Origin: Mesostigma viride
Taxonomy: Eukaryota; Streptophyta; Mesostigmatophyceae; Mesostigmatales; Mesostigmataceae
DNA length: 64,000 bases
Direction: 5' to 3'
NCBI GenBank assembly: GCA_009746045.1
Contig: RPFO01000368.1
Location: 1 to 64,000 of the forward strand
The notes below the pieces were generated by a model, which ran no database searches, was not told where the DNA came from, and saw only the letters and a program-made list of their open reading frames with translations. The stretch's first letter is position 1. Every line of letters begins with the position of its first letter. This document shows, piece after piece, positions 12,001 to 22,344 of this stretch. The translations under genes and the position numbers were made by a program.

Positions 12001-15000
12001 TCCTTTGTGCGTGGGCGTGTCCTCCTTTGTGCGTGGGCGTGCCTTCCTTTTGTGCGTGGACGTGCCCTCCTTTGTGCGTGGGCGTGCCCTCCTTTGTGCG
12101 CGTGGACGTGCCCTCCTTTTGTGCGTGGGCGTGCCCTCCTTTGTGCGTGGACGTGCCCTCCGTTGTGCGCATGGGCGGGCCCTCCTTTGTGCGCGTGGGC
12201 GTGCAGAGGCGGGCAGTCTCGACGCGGCGCATGTCGAGTTCATGCGTGGGGCGGACCTGCTCATCCACGATTGCCAGTACCGCGCGGAGGAGTACTCCCA
12301 GAAAGTAGGGTGGGGTCACTCGACGTTGGAGTACGTCGTCGACATGGCGCTCGCTGCGCACGTGCGCCAGGTGGCGCTCTTCCACCATGACCCACTGCGG
12401 TCGGACGCAGGGGTGGACAAGATGGTGGCGGACGCCAACGCACGCGTGGCCGACCACCGCGGCGCTGGGCAGGGAGAAGGGGAGGTCAGCGAGTTCCCCG
12501 TTGCGACCCAAGTGTTTGGCGCCGCCGAGCAAGGGTGCGTGGAGCTGGTGTCCCATGGGGAGGGGGGGGGCGGCGTGAGGGCAGAGGGGAGCGCGCTGGA
12601 TGCGCCTGCGGAGCCTGCGCTGGTGCAGTCGCCGCAGTTCTTGGGGGAGAATGTGGAGGTGCAGCACGCGGTGGCCGTGTTTGTGACGGATGCGGCGTCA
12701 GTCAAGCTGCTGGAGGCCGCGTTCCAGGGGGAGAGCTACATGACCCCGCACTGGGCCACGTCAGCGCCGGAGTACTTTAATGTGAGTGACCTCTGCAGCC
12801 CACGAGAACCTTGATGTGAGTGACCTCAGCAGCCCAGGAGAACTTTGATGTGAGTGACCTCTGCAGCCCAGGAGTACTTTGATGAGAGTGACCTCTGCAG
12901 CCCAGGAGTACTTTGATGTGAGTGACCTCTGCAGCCCAGGGGGTGTTCTTGCGAGTTGCCCCCTGTCCGCTGCTGTGTGGTGGTTCAACGCGCCTGTGCT
13001 GGTGCGAGTAGGCTGGGCCGTCATCATCCACTGGCCCTTGTGCACGGCTGCCTGGTGTGAGGGTAGCATTGTAGCATGCCACCAGCCATGGCCGTTATGT
13101 GTAGAATGCCCCTATGCGGCCATACCTGGCCACACGGCCACCTTTGCAGGTTCATGTTGTCACGGTGTTCGTGCAAGTGCAAAGGTGGGGTGGGCCTGGC
13201 ATAACTAGCCAGAGATTTGCAGGGCGGCTCGGTCGCTTTTTGTACTGTGTGGTTGTGAGCATGTTCACTGCGGATGTCCAGATCTTTCTCTGCTCTGCCT
13301 TCCTCTGTTTTCTTTTGCACGCTGCACGTGTTCTTTCCCGTCCTCGCACTTCCATTTTTCAAATATGAATTCGGCTAGAATTTTCTCTTGCATTCCTTCT
13401 AAGCTGGTAGCAGCAATAAAGGGGTCGCTCATCCTGCGTTGCCGGTTGGTTCTGTCCTTGTCTCTGCCGCCTGCTCCACTGGCCTCCTCATCTCCCCCCC
13501 CCTCTTGCCCCCCTTGCCTGCATGGCAGCTGCTGGCGACCTGCGCCCCCTCGTTGGTGGTTCTGGGCAAGTGCGCGGGGGGGGAGGTGGACATCGGCTTC
13601 CGGCTGTTTGCGGAGACGCAATCGCGCACGCCAGGTGTCGACGTGATCGTGGTGTGCGAGGACGGACAACGCGCAGCGGGCCATGGGGAGGTGGTCCAGT
13701 GGCTGCAGGCGCCCTTCAGCCCCTTTTACGCGCGCACCCGCATGCGCAGCCTCCTGCTCAAGTCTCACATTAAGTGGACGGCGGCCGCGCGCTCCCCCAC
13801 CGAGGACACGCGCCTGGCCACGCTGCGCGCCCTCAACGTGCTGGACACCGAGAGGGAGAGCCGGTGAGCGGCCGCGGCCGTGTTGATGGTGACAACACGT
13901 GGATGACTGCCACCTTGCCACAGGATGATGATGTTTACGTATGTTGGAATGCCTGCATGCTGATTGTGCTGCACACATGCGCGAGTGGTATTGCTGCGTG
14001 CGCGCATTTTGGGGCTGCAAGGGGGGGGGGGGCAGGGGGGGCCAGAGGGAGGAGGGGGGGGAGACATGTGAATCCTTGTGTCGTTTCTACGGATTCGAAT
14101 GACCTCAGCAAGGTGGGCTACCTTGAGCCCAGGGAACGGCAGCATAGAGCCAGCCATAATGGAACCTGCTGTCAATGGTGGGCCAGCCGAGTAGGGCGGG
14201 TGGGCTCATCTCTACGCACAAGTCAGCGACGCCGGGGGGTGCAGCGATCGCCCGCCCACGTCTTTTGCCCGCACTTGCCACCTGTGGCAGTTCCCGGATA
14301 GCCCCCAACAGCTGGTTGCTGGGCGCACGTGTCTGATTGCTCCTGTTGCCAGGTGGCAAATGGCCAGGTGTGCGCGCCCGTCCAAGAGAGTGGCCAGCGG
14401 CATGGCTGTTTAAAGAAGATGATCATCCCAGGAACGGCCTTGCCTGCCCCAAGGTGCTAGGAGGGCGCATGCCACACATGCAGCAGAGGCGCGCTTGATG
14501 ACTGGGTGATGCGGAATGTAGGCATAGGCATAGGCTACAGTATACGGACATGGCATGGCAGCAGAGTGCATGCGAGTACGTACGCATTGGTGTGTTTGGT
14601 TGGGCGTTGAAGGGAGTGCTTCGGAAACTGGTTGGACTGTTGCGTGGATGCCTGTGAGCGTGCCCCTGTGCATATGCTTGGCGTACCCCTGGCTGGGACG
14701 CCCCTCCCATGGCTCGGCCGCAAAGCCACCGTGTCGAGCGTGCCAAACATCCGTTGTCCGCTTCCCGTGTCCCCCACCCCCTCACGCCGCAATAATATTC
14801 TGCCTCCCCGCCCCCCTGCTGCCCTATCCCCCCCCGGTTGACTGCGCCGGCAGCTACGACCTGATCACCTCTCTCGCCTCGCAGGTGTTCAACACCAACT
14901 ACTCCATGGTCTCGCTCATCGACAATGACCGGCAGTGGTTCAAGTCGGTGGTGGGCACTGAGGACCGCGAGACGCCGCGCGATGTGGCGTTCTGCGCGCA

Positions 15001-17011
15001 CGTGGTGCTGCAGGACGACGTGTTCGTGGTGGGTGATGCGTGGAGTGTAAAGGGGATGGAATATTGGACAGCGGACAGGTGGCGGTTTGCCTCGCGTGGT
15101 GGTGCTTGCAGGATGACGTGTTCGCGGTGGGTGATGGGTGCCCAGCGTGGTGTAGTGCCCCCCGGTTGATGCGTGTGGGTGCCACCAAGGGGTCCTTCGC
15201 GCGTGATGGCTGGACCTTATTGGCTGGGCACGCCCCCAACCAGATGTCCCCATCTGCATGTCCCAGGTCTTGCCTCCCTTGTGTGTGTGCATGGGAAGAG
15301 GCGCAGGGGGCTTGCTGTGCGTTGTCCAGTGCTGTGCCCATGCTTGTGAAGTGGGCGTATCTTGGCGGCACGTGCTTTGTTGGTAGGACGGGATCAGTTA
15401 GGTCTGCCAAGGGTGCGGCCAGTGCGCACGGACACGCCATCCAAGTCAGGGCCACAACAGGCACACGCAGGGCCAGCCCCAGCCATGCTTGTTGGGGATG
15501 CATGTGTGGATCATGCGTGGGGGAATCCCGTTCTTGACAATAGGTTTCAGCAGGGATGACAGAGGTGGGGTGTTTGAGCGTCCAAGGGGGAAGTGTTTCT
15601 TGCCATGGTGGCTGTGCAAAGGCATCTGTCCTTTCAAGTTATCCCATGCGCTCACCTTAACGCGCCACGTGCCGCTATTGGTGGCTGCATCATGCTATTG
15701 CCACCCCCCCCTCCCTTCCCTCCTTACCCCCTCTTAACCCCCTTACCCCCCCTTACCTCCTCCTACCCCCCCTTAACCCCCCTTACCCCCCCTTACCCCC
15801 TCCTACCCCCACTTACCCCCACTTACCCCCACTTACCCCCACTTACCCCCACTTACCCCCACTTACCCCCACTTACCCCCACTTACCCCCACTTACCCCC
15901 ACTTACCCCCACTTACCCCCACTTACCCCCACTTACCCCCACTTACCCCCACTCACCCCCCTTACCCCCTTGCCCCCCTTACCCCCTTGCCCCCCTTACC
16001 CCCCTTACCCCCCTTACCCCCCTTACCCCCCTTACCCCCCTTACCCCCCTTACCCCCCTTACCCCCCCTTACCCCCCTTACCCCCCTTACCCCCCTTACC
16101 CCCCTGACCCCCCCTGACCCCCCTGACCCCCCTGACTCCCCCCTTACCCCCCTGACCCCCCTTACCCCCCTTACCCCCCACCCCTTCCCCTTGGGCAGGT
16201 GAACGACGCAACCAAGGACGAGCGATTCGCCGACAGCCCCCTGGTCACCAGCGGCCCACGCGTGCGCTTCTACGCAGGCGTCCCCCTCAAGATGGCCAAT
16301 GGTCAGAACGTGGGCGCCTTCTGCGTGGTAGACAGCAAGCCCAAGGCGCTTACGCAGGAACAGATCGACCTGCTGCGTCAGCTGGGGGAGACGGTGTCCG
16401 CGTTCCTGCAGGCCCCCGCAGATGGTGCCCCGCTCATGCTGCCGACAGCCGTGTCCGCGCCAGCCGTCGGTGGGACCCCTGTTGATAAGGAGGCCGTTGT
16501 GGCTGAGTCTGGTGCGGGACAGGAGGCCCCGACGCCGCAGACCACCGACAACGGCGCCCCAGAGGAAGGGTTGAAGAAAGGGGAGGACAAGGTGACGGCG
16601 GAGGAGGGTGTCAAGGAAGGGGAGGACAAGGGGACGGCGGAGGAGGGTGACAAGAAAGGGGAGGACAAGGGTGCGGTGGAGGAGGGTTGCAAGAAAGGGG
16701 AGGACAAGCGGATGGCGGAGGAGGATGTCAAGCAAGGGGAGGACAAGCGGATGGCGGAGGAGGATGTCAAGCAAGGGGAGGACAAGGCCGATCCGGTGGG
16801 TACGCCTTATCCGGTCATTGCCAGCGCAGGGGGCGCTCAGAGCCCGGATAAAAACGACAAGACGCGAGCGCGAGCGCCTGCAGTGCAGCGTGCGGCCCCG
16901 GCTGCCACCCCGCCGCGCAAGGGCGTCCTGCGGTGCATGCGGGGGATGTTCACCGCGTGTGTGGGCCGGCCGGCGACGTCAGAACCAGCGACGGGCGGGA
17001 CCTCTGTGTGA
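9079..17011 (+). CDS. MBL-fold hydrolase / pseudo-receiver / GAF fusion protein, 7 exons
   Basis: Exons: 9079-9414, 10855-10902, 11564-11738, 12207-12781, 13529-13863, 14854-15028, 16199-17011. All introns are GT-AG and the phases join into 818 codons plus TGA. Residues 1-250 are an MBL hydrolase of the bacterial PhnP-like type: start MKVKFWGTRGS, metal motif H69-T-H71-W-D73-H74, then H151, D172 (CTDHEP) and HHDP at 246-249. Residues ~340-456 read as a CheY-like receiver (beta1 VAVFVTD, beta3 LVVLG, beta5 end APFSPFYARTRMR), but the phospho-acceptor Asp, the Ser/Thr and the Lys positions are G391, C421 and A439. Residues ~474-619 are a GAF domain (RALNVLDT, LIDNDRQWFKS, ETPRDVAFCAH, VRFYAGVPL). 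The rest is a charged repeat tail with a basic Cys-containing end. The architecture is known from bacterial signalling proteins; the substrate and ligand are unknown. The introns argue against bacterial contamination. Confidence 0.9.
10027..10218 (+). repeat. 8-bp minisatellite in intron 1
   Basis: About 24 copies of CAAGGGGA occur in tandem, with a few variant units (CAAGGCAA, CAAGGGAA). Open frames run through on both strands only because the period lacks stops. It lies inside intron 1 (9415-10854) of the MBL-GAF gene. Confidence 0.9.
11990..12200 (+). repeat. ~22-bp minisatellite in intron 3
   Basis: Nine or so copies of a unit like GTGCGTGGGCGTGCCCTCC plus TTT fill nearly half of the 468-bp intron 3 and run up to its acceptor at 12205-12206. 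Confidence 0.9.
12782..12945 (+). repeat. 34-bp tandem duplication of the exon 4 splice donor
   Basis: The exon 4 end and its donor (GAGTACTTTAAT, then GTGAGTGACC) are repeated about five times at ~34-bp spacing at the start of intron 4. Each copy supplies a TCTGCAG acceptor-like site, about 17 nt resembling the exon end (CCAGGAGTACTTTGAT), and a fresh GTGAGT donor. One copy has GAGAGT instead. Confidence 0.85.
15094..15150 (+). repeat. Duplicated exon 6 end and donor inside intron 6
   Basis: The end of exon 6 and its donor (GACGACGTGTTCGTG, then GTGGGTGATG, 15014-15038) recur as GATGACGTGTTCGCG followed by GTGGGTGATG, about 95 bp downstream. The copy is preceded by GCTTGCAG, so it could act as a small exon or pseudo-exon. 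Confidence 0.7.
15703..16190 (+). repeat. Polypyrimidine minisatellite at the 3' side of intron 6
   Basis: Nearly 490 bp is built from TTACCCCC-type units, including a clean block of ~14 ACTTACCCCC decamers at 15811-15950. It then changes to CCCCCCTTA and CCCCCTGA units and runs almost to the acceptor at 16197-16198. The G-rich opposite strand (GGGGGTAAG) has G-quadruplex potential. Confidence 0.9.
16562..16795 (+). repeat. Six in-frame 13-residue repeats in exon 7
   Basis: Residues 670-747 of the MBL-GAF protein consist of six 39-bp repeats. The consensus is EEGxKKGEDKxTA, alternating acidic and lysine residues; units 5 and 6 are almost identical (EEDVKQGEDK). It is probably a disordered or helical charged spacer of recent slippage origin. 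Confidence 0.85.
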
Positions 17012-18440
17012 GGGGGGTGCATGTGGCTGGCGCGGGGGAGAAAGGATGTGCATGCTTCTGCCTGCTGCTGCTGCCGCCATGGGTCGACCTGCTGTTCAAA
17101 GGATGCCAGCGCAGCAGTGTCGGCGCCGGTTGCCATTGGAGTCGGATGGGAAGACCAGCTGGCGGTGGATGTGGAGGCCCCTCGCAGGCATGGCTTGTGT
17201 GTGGATGCCGCGTCCACGCAGATGACATTCAGGAATGGGTGCCAGTGCCATCAATGGGTAGCAACCATACCAAGCGGCATGCTCATAAATCGTTCAGGGA
17301 CAACGGCCCCCAACAAGAACCTTTAGACCGCGGGACTTGCGCAGCGGAAACTGAGCGGCAAACATGGCTTGACGCGGATAGGTTGTGGTAAAGTAATTAT
17401 GGTAATGATGTTTCGTGAGTTAGCTGTAGGTGTTCTGGCATGACCAGCGTATAGCTATGTTTGATGCCAGGGTGTTTGAGGGGTGCTTGAGCGTGCCAGG
17501 TTGATAATAGTTGGAACGCCCCCCCCTTTTCTTTCCTTCCAGACAGCACATGATTACTTTCTGGTTTACTTTCTGGATAGCTGATGCAGGCACTACTGGG
17601 GAGGCTAGTTCCCTACCTAAATGTATGTGTGGCGAGTACTTTAATGGGATATTTGCACAGCTCGTAGGTGGCAGGCGTGTACTTGCGACAATTTTCGGCC
17701 GTGGACAATCTCCATACATCCACATTTCTCTCGTGGCTCTCGGACAAGAGAGGATGAGGTTTCTGTGGCTAGTTTGAATTTTGTTAGGCCTGCACTTGAC
17801 CTAGATTCATGTATCCAAAGTAAGTGCTGCTTACTGCAGCTTGCTGGGTTGAGGTGGTTCCTTGTTCCAGTGTGAGTTTATCTTACACTCGTGTTGCACA
17901 ACGGTGACAAGACAGCGCACTTTAGAATGGCAACATCTGCAGGCGTCTCCACATTATGTGCTGAGTTTCTAACATTTAAACAGAACAAATGCATTGTTGT
18001 CAAGACTCGTATACTTTGATGCCTACAGGGCCGGGCGCCGGCCTGCGTGCATTGTGAGCTGACGTGTATGGGTCCTGCTGGGGAGCCATGGCCCCTCTGA
18101 TGGTGTTGGACTGATTGGGCAATTAAAGTTATCTGTTCTACCAATTCTATCAAATTACAGTCCATCTATCTGCGCCTTTCCAATTCCAGACAACTGCTCT
18201 AGTGCTTAATTGATTCTCTAGCTAGTCTTTACACGACATTGGAACGCCATTTAATCAAATTAAATTATAACATGACTCCGCTGGGAGATCATGTAGCATG
18301 CACGTCTTCCATGGATTGATGGGGGTGCATGGGAGCGGAGCCGCGAAAACTAACGACTCTAACTGTGTATCTAAGCTACAAAATCCTGGAACGCCATTGA
18401 ATTGAATTATAATAACTCGAGTGCAGACACGTGTGTAGTA
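17012..18440. other. 3' flank of the MBL-GAF gene; no gene seen
   Basis: This holds the 3' UTR and intergenic DNA. No TGTAA, the usual green-algal poly(A) signal, was found in the first 400 bp after the stop, so the transcript end is unknown. From about 18230 there are short LINE-tail-like pieces (TAAATTATAACATGACTCCG). Confidence 0.4.
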
Positions 18441-18559
18441 CTCCTACACACAGATCTCGAATGGTTTATCTAGTACCGAATCTGAAAGGCTAGCATCACT
18501 CCCCGGAAAGGAGAACTTTTGCGGATGACTGTAGGTGTCAGTTGGCGATGCCCTAGGAT

Positions 18560-18640
18560 CTGGAGACGTCCGTCCTATAGTCAGCAAAATTGATGCGAGA
18601 GGTCCCCAGTTCGATTCCGGCCTGGATTCATTTGCAGATC
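18560..18640 (+). other. tRNA-like fragment with B-box
   Basis: GGTCCCCAGTTCGATTCCGG (18610-18629) matches a Pol III B box and T-arm, with CCTATAGTCAGC about 40 bp upstream resembling a D-arm/A-box. A full cloverleaf with paired acceptor stem could not be drawn, so this is more likely a tRNA-derived SINE head or tRNA relic than a working tRNA gene. Confidence 0.35.
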
Positions 18641-18712
18641 GTGTTTTTCCGCGTTTTCCGCGGACCGGCACTGAACGCAAATGGTTTTCACCTTTGCGGC
18701 GTGCCAAATCAG

Positions 18713-18990
18713 AATAATAACTCCGTTGGGAGTATATGTAGCACATATCCCTGAGAAGGGGCATATGGCTTCTAATTAATACACTCTGGGCTTCTTCCTG
18801 TAAGGGTAGGGTGCAATAATTAAACTAGACCAGCTCTGCATGGGTGCACAAAGTTCACCTGCACACCACTATGTATTCCAGCACCTACCTAACTAGGCGC
18901 AGACATAGGGGGGAAGATTAATTAATTAATTAATAAGCACGTGACTGCGTCACGTGGGCGCCAATACAGAGTAAAGGAACCAATACAGAG
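18713..18990 (-). mobile_element. Two LINE 3'-end fragments
   Basis: 18713-18900 matches, in reverse, the 3' end seen at 42600-42740 (ACTCCGTTGGGAGTA, CACATATCCCTGAGAAGGGG). 18919-18990 has a TTAA-type tail followed by AAGCACGTGACTGCGTCACG, which recurs at 27620-27640 (reverse) and 54630 (same strand). Both are short 5'-truncated copies. Confidence 0.65.
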
Positions 18991-19055
18991 TAGGCGCCAA
19001 TACAGAGTAAGGGGGAAGATCATCATGGCTATACAAAGGCTAGGGCATGGCTTCT

Positions 19056-20260
19056 TGTCACGTCCGTGATCATTTACGTCCGTGCACTCAAGAAGTTACG
19101 CGGTTGCCGTAATCGGAATCGTTACCGACGTTTGGTTGGTTCCGATTCAGTAGGCCGCATGCTTTGTTCCTTGGGCCGGTGTGGAGCGCCGCGCCGGAAA
19201 GGCCTGAATTTCTAGAGTGACAGTCTTAGGTGACCTGACTTAGGTTCAGGCGCAAGACTTTGGGGCGCAAAGCCTTGGTGGCTTGCGTAATATTCCGGTG
19301 CGTGAATCTTTTGTATTGTCCAGACGGAATGATGTTCAGTCCATCTGACAAAGCTAGATACGCAGATCGTAGTGTGCGGTGTGCTGGCTCGCACGTGGCT
19401 GTCGAACAGACTTGCTCTGCATTTTGCTGGCAGTCTAACTGCACGTCAGGCGGCTTGCTGGCAAATGCGACAGCGCATGGATGCCGGGATTTTTGGAGGT
19501 ATATTTAGGAGCACAGCAGCGGCCATGGTGGTCGTTGTTCGCTCGTTACTCTCCCTCACAACTTGGTGTTGTCGTCAAGGGGTTTAATAGTGGAACAATC
19601 CGGAGCAGCCCCCGAGAGTGGTTAATTGCAATGAGTAATTGTCATGAGATTGGTTGACGGAATTAGTGATAACTGTTTGGTTTCGTCAAGATGATGTGTG
19701 TATTGTGGGCGAGACTCGGGAAGGAACCCGGTCGTCGTTGGCCAGTGAGTCATAGCTGGGGTAAGCGGGATAGGTAGACAGGATAGGGGGTGCTAAAGGA
19801 CACTGCCAGCCGTAAGCCAAGCGGAGCAGTGTGGCGCCACCCGAGCCTGCTAGGTTATCAAGAACCGCTTAGCCTTATTTGGACAGTGACGCACAACTGC
19901 ACAAGTACGACATTATACGACTAGAGAACACTTGTATTCTTGTCGATGTCTTTTGAAATTAAATGTGAATGTTTTGGTTGCTTTCCAAATATATAAAGCA
20001 TCATGGTTTTATTCTACGTGACCTGGCTGGCTACGGAATTGCCTGTCATGAGGTCGGCGGCCAAGTATGTCCGTGACCTGCATCTCACTGTTTTTTAGGT
20101 GGCAGTATCACACACATGATTACTGCTGATAGTGGATGCATTCCAAGTAGCGGTAATGACCAGTCCAGGATGAAATGGCACGCAAACGCAACATTCTCAG
20201 CAGAGAGCACTTGGCTCTCTGCACGGGCACAGCATGACTAAATAAAGCGAGGCATCATCT
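19056..20260. other. Possible diverged LTR-like sequence; no gene seen
   Basis: The start TGTCACGTCCGTGATCATT and a later GGAGCGCCGCGCCGGAAAGG echo the order of words in the gypsy LTRs (TGTTACGTCC, then GGCGCCGCGCCGG). No end, TSD or coding sequence could be fixed. The remainder to 20260 shows nothing recognisable. Confidence 0.25.
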
Positions 20261-20269
20261 GGTGTTTCC

Positions 20270-21025
20270 TTGACAGGGGGGGCTCGCGCCCCTCCACCGC
20301 CGCTTCACCCCGAGACGGCCGCCCGTCTCGGTGTTGCCGGACCACCCCCGCCGCCTGCGCCTCCCTCCTCAGCCGCGGACTACCAAGTCCCCGCCTTGCA
20401 GGAGGGCTGCCTTGCCTCCGACGGTGTCATCCACCCCTTCACTTTGAAGGAACTGGACGGCGCCCTTGCTCGCAGCTGCGGTACGACGCGGCGGTCGGTG
20501 CCGACCACCTTTCGGCTGAGCTGCTGAAGACCCCTGACCTAGCTGGCGGTGAGGGAGCTTCTGCAGGCGTTCTGCAACCGTGTCCTGCTCTCTGATGAGC
20601 CTGGAGCCGCCTGCTGAGTGGCAGATGGCCATGCGAGTCATGCTGTACAAGAAGGGCTCCGTGCTGCTGACCGGCCCGGTAACTATCGGGGTGTCTGCAC
20701 CGACAGAGCGCCGCGCTGAAGGTCTTCATGCGCATGATGCGTACAGGCTCCGCGCCGCGCTGGACCCACACCTGGGTGAGTCTCAGATGGGTACGTTTCC
20801 GTCGTGGTCGTAACACTGTCATGGCTGTGCCGGTTTGTCGCGCGCCGGTTTATACATGTATGGAGGAGGTGCGTCGCCTTTGCCCTGACAGTTTGCCGCT
20901 AGTCTTCATTTTTGTTGACCATTTCAAGGCCTTTGACACGGTCCTCTGGGAGGCTCTTTGGACCATCCTGGCTCTGGATCGGGTACCACCCGGCCGAGCG
21001 TTTATTGCTGCCATTCGTCGACTGT
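20270..21025 (+). pseudogene. LINE ORF2 reverse transcriptase, 5' segment
   Basis: Degenerate frames carry RT features in order. FTLKELDGALA lies near 20441; a run about choosing and assembling the polymerase template region follows; RT motif A, FVDHFKAFDT, with its aspartates is at 20911-20940; AFIAAIRRL lies at the end. The sequence stops at ATTCGTCGACTGT (21013-21025) and resumes in the same sense at 27651, beyond an inserted element. Several stops and frame changes make it a pseudogene. Confidence 0.75.
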
Positions 21026-21166
21026 GCACGAGCCACGAGCCACGAGCGGACATGGCTGACGGCGGAGCTCAGAACTTTTGCGTCTGAGCCCCAAATTCAG
21101 TCAAGCTACTTGCATCAGATGCGTCTTTTCAAGACGCATCTGCTAGTATAATCGGTTACGGCTGTT

Positions 21167-21243
21167 TGCGTTTTGGTGGCATTTGCAAAATACTGCGTTA
21201 CAGCCGCTGTAACGCAGTATTTTGCAAATGCCACCAAAACGCA
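21167..21243. repeat. 77-bp perfect palindrome in the LINE leader
   Basis: Two 38-nt arms (TGCGTTTTGGTGGCATTTGC at the outside, ending TTACAGC) flank a single C at 21205. A smaller hairpin, GATGCGTCTT TTC AAGACGCATC, precedes it at 21118-21140. Both lie just before the ORF1 start at 21228-21230. The small hairpin position is kept, in diverged form, in the leader at 52090-52120. Confidence 0.9.
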
Positions 21244-21536
21244 GCCTTGACAAACAAATCGAGCTGCTGTCGGCATTCCCGTCGCCAGCAGCACGTGCGA
21301 CATCAACTCCTGCGGACGCCAACCTTTTCGCGCTGATCGAAGCTCTCCCCCCCGGTCTGCCTCCCTCGACGCAGTGCTCTACGCCAAATTCGTCGCCCAT
21401 TCCCAAGAAAACCCGAACTTCCCATACCAAATGGGATGTCCGCCGCTTCGGCGCCGGCCAGCGGGATTTTTGCATCTTGGAAATCTTTACGCTCACGAAG
21501 GAACAATGTGACGATGTTATCAAGTTCCTGGCCCGC
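21222..21536 (+). pseudogene. LINE ORF1-like protein, N-terminal part
   Basis: The frame MPPKRSLDKQIELL to CDDVIKFLAR corresponds to the N-terminal half of the intact ORF1 at 50646-52034; KWDVRRFGAGQRDF compares with KWRQFLPGDRGF. It is cut at 21536 by the copia insertion and continues at 26046. Confidence 0.8.
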
Positions 21537-22344
21537 TGTTTGGATTGGGAGAGGAAACTAATGGGTTTTACACAATGCCTTGTGCTTGGCCTTGCTACCC
21601 ACACACCTTGCAGGTGCTGAAAGAAAGAGAGGTTGAAGACAATTTACGTGGAAGAATAAATGGCTTTATTAGAATATAATAGTTGGAGAAGAGCTTGAAT
21701 GGAGGTTGAATGGAGGTACCTGCCCTTAGGGGGCAGTTTCCTTTTATACCTTTTAGGCTAGGAAGGATGACATCAGCAATGACATCATCACAGAAGCTTG
21801 TAGAAACATCCTAGCATATTCCTAGCATATTCCCAGCATATTCTCAGCATATTCCAGGAATATTCCTGGCATATTCTTAGAACATTCCTAGAACATTCTA
21901 GACATGATCCAATGAGCTGGCATAATAGCTAGATGCCAAGTGTCTACGTAATAATGTGCCACATAACATGATTAATAAAGTGACACATCTCTTCTCCTTG
22001 GAGTGACAAGTGTCATGCAATGAGTCTACCCACTTGTCATCATGTAAGTGATAACATGTGTCATCATGAGCTGCCAACACTTGTCAGCTCATGGACCAAA
22101 CACTTGTCCAATAGGCCATAGCACCACTTGTCAATCAAATACGTGATGCTACTAGGCTGACTCAGGTTACAAGTCATCCATGTCCAAGTATAGGACTATG
22201 GCACATGAATATTGATCAGCTCATTGAGCCCAATTCATCTAGCTTATCATAGCTATCAAATTCCCAGTCCATATGGAATAAATCCAACAAGAAATAAATC
22301 AGGCTGGGATATATTGTGGCCAGGTGGATATAATATCCCTAACA

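Noticed and set aside
11978-12667. 229-codon minus-strand frame opposite exon 4 of the MBL-GAF gene.
   Set aside because: It is the antisense shadow of a conserved exon plus the intron 3 minisatellite.
15593-16774. Long frames on both strands across intron 6 and exon 7.
   Set aside because: They translate the CCCCCTTA minisatellite or the antisense of the coding repeats. The supported exon is 16199-17011 on the plus strand.
18560-18640. A functional tRNA gene.
   Set aside because: A B-box and a weak A-box are present, but the acceptor and anticodon stems could not be paired. Kept only as a tRNA-like fragment.
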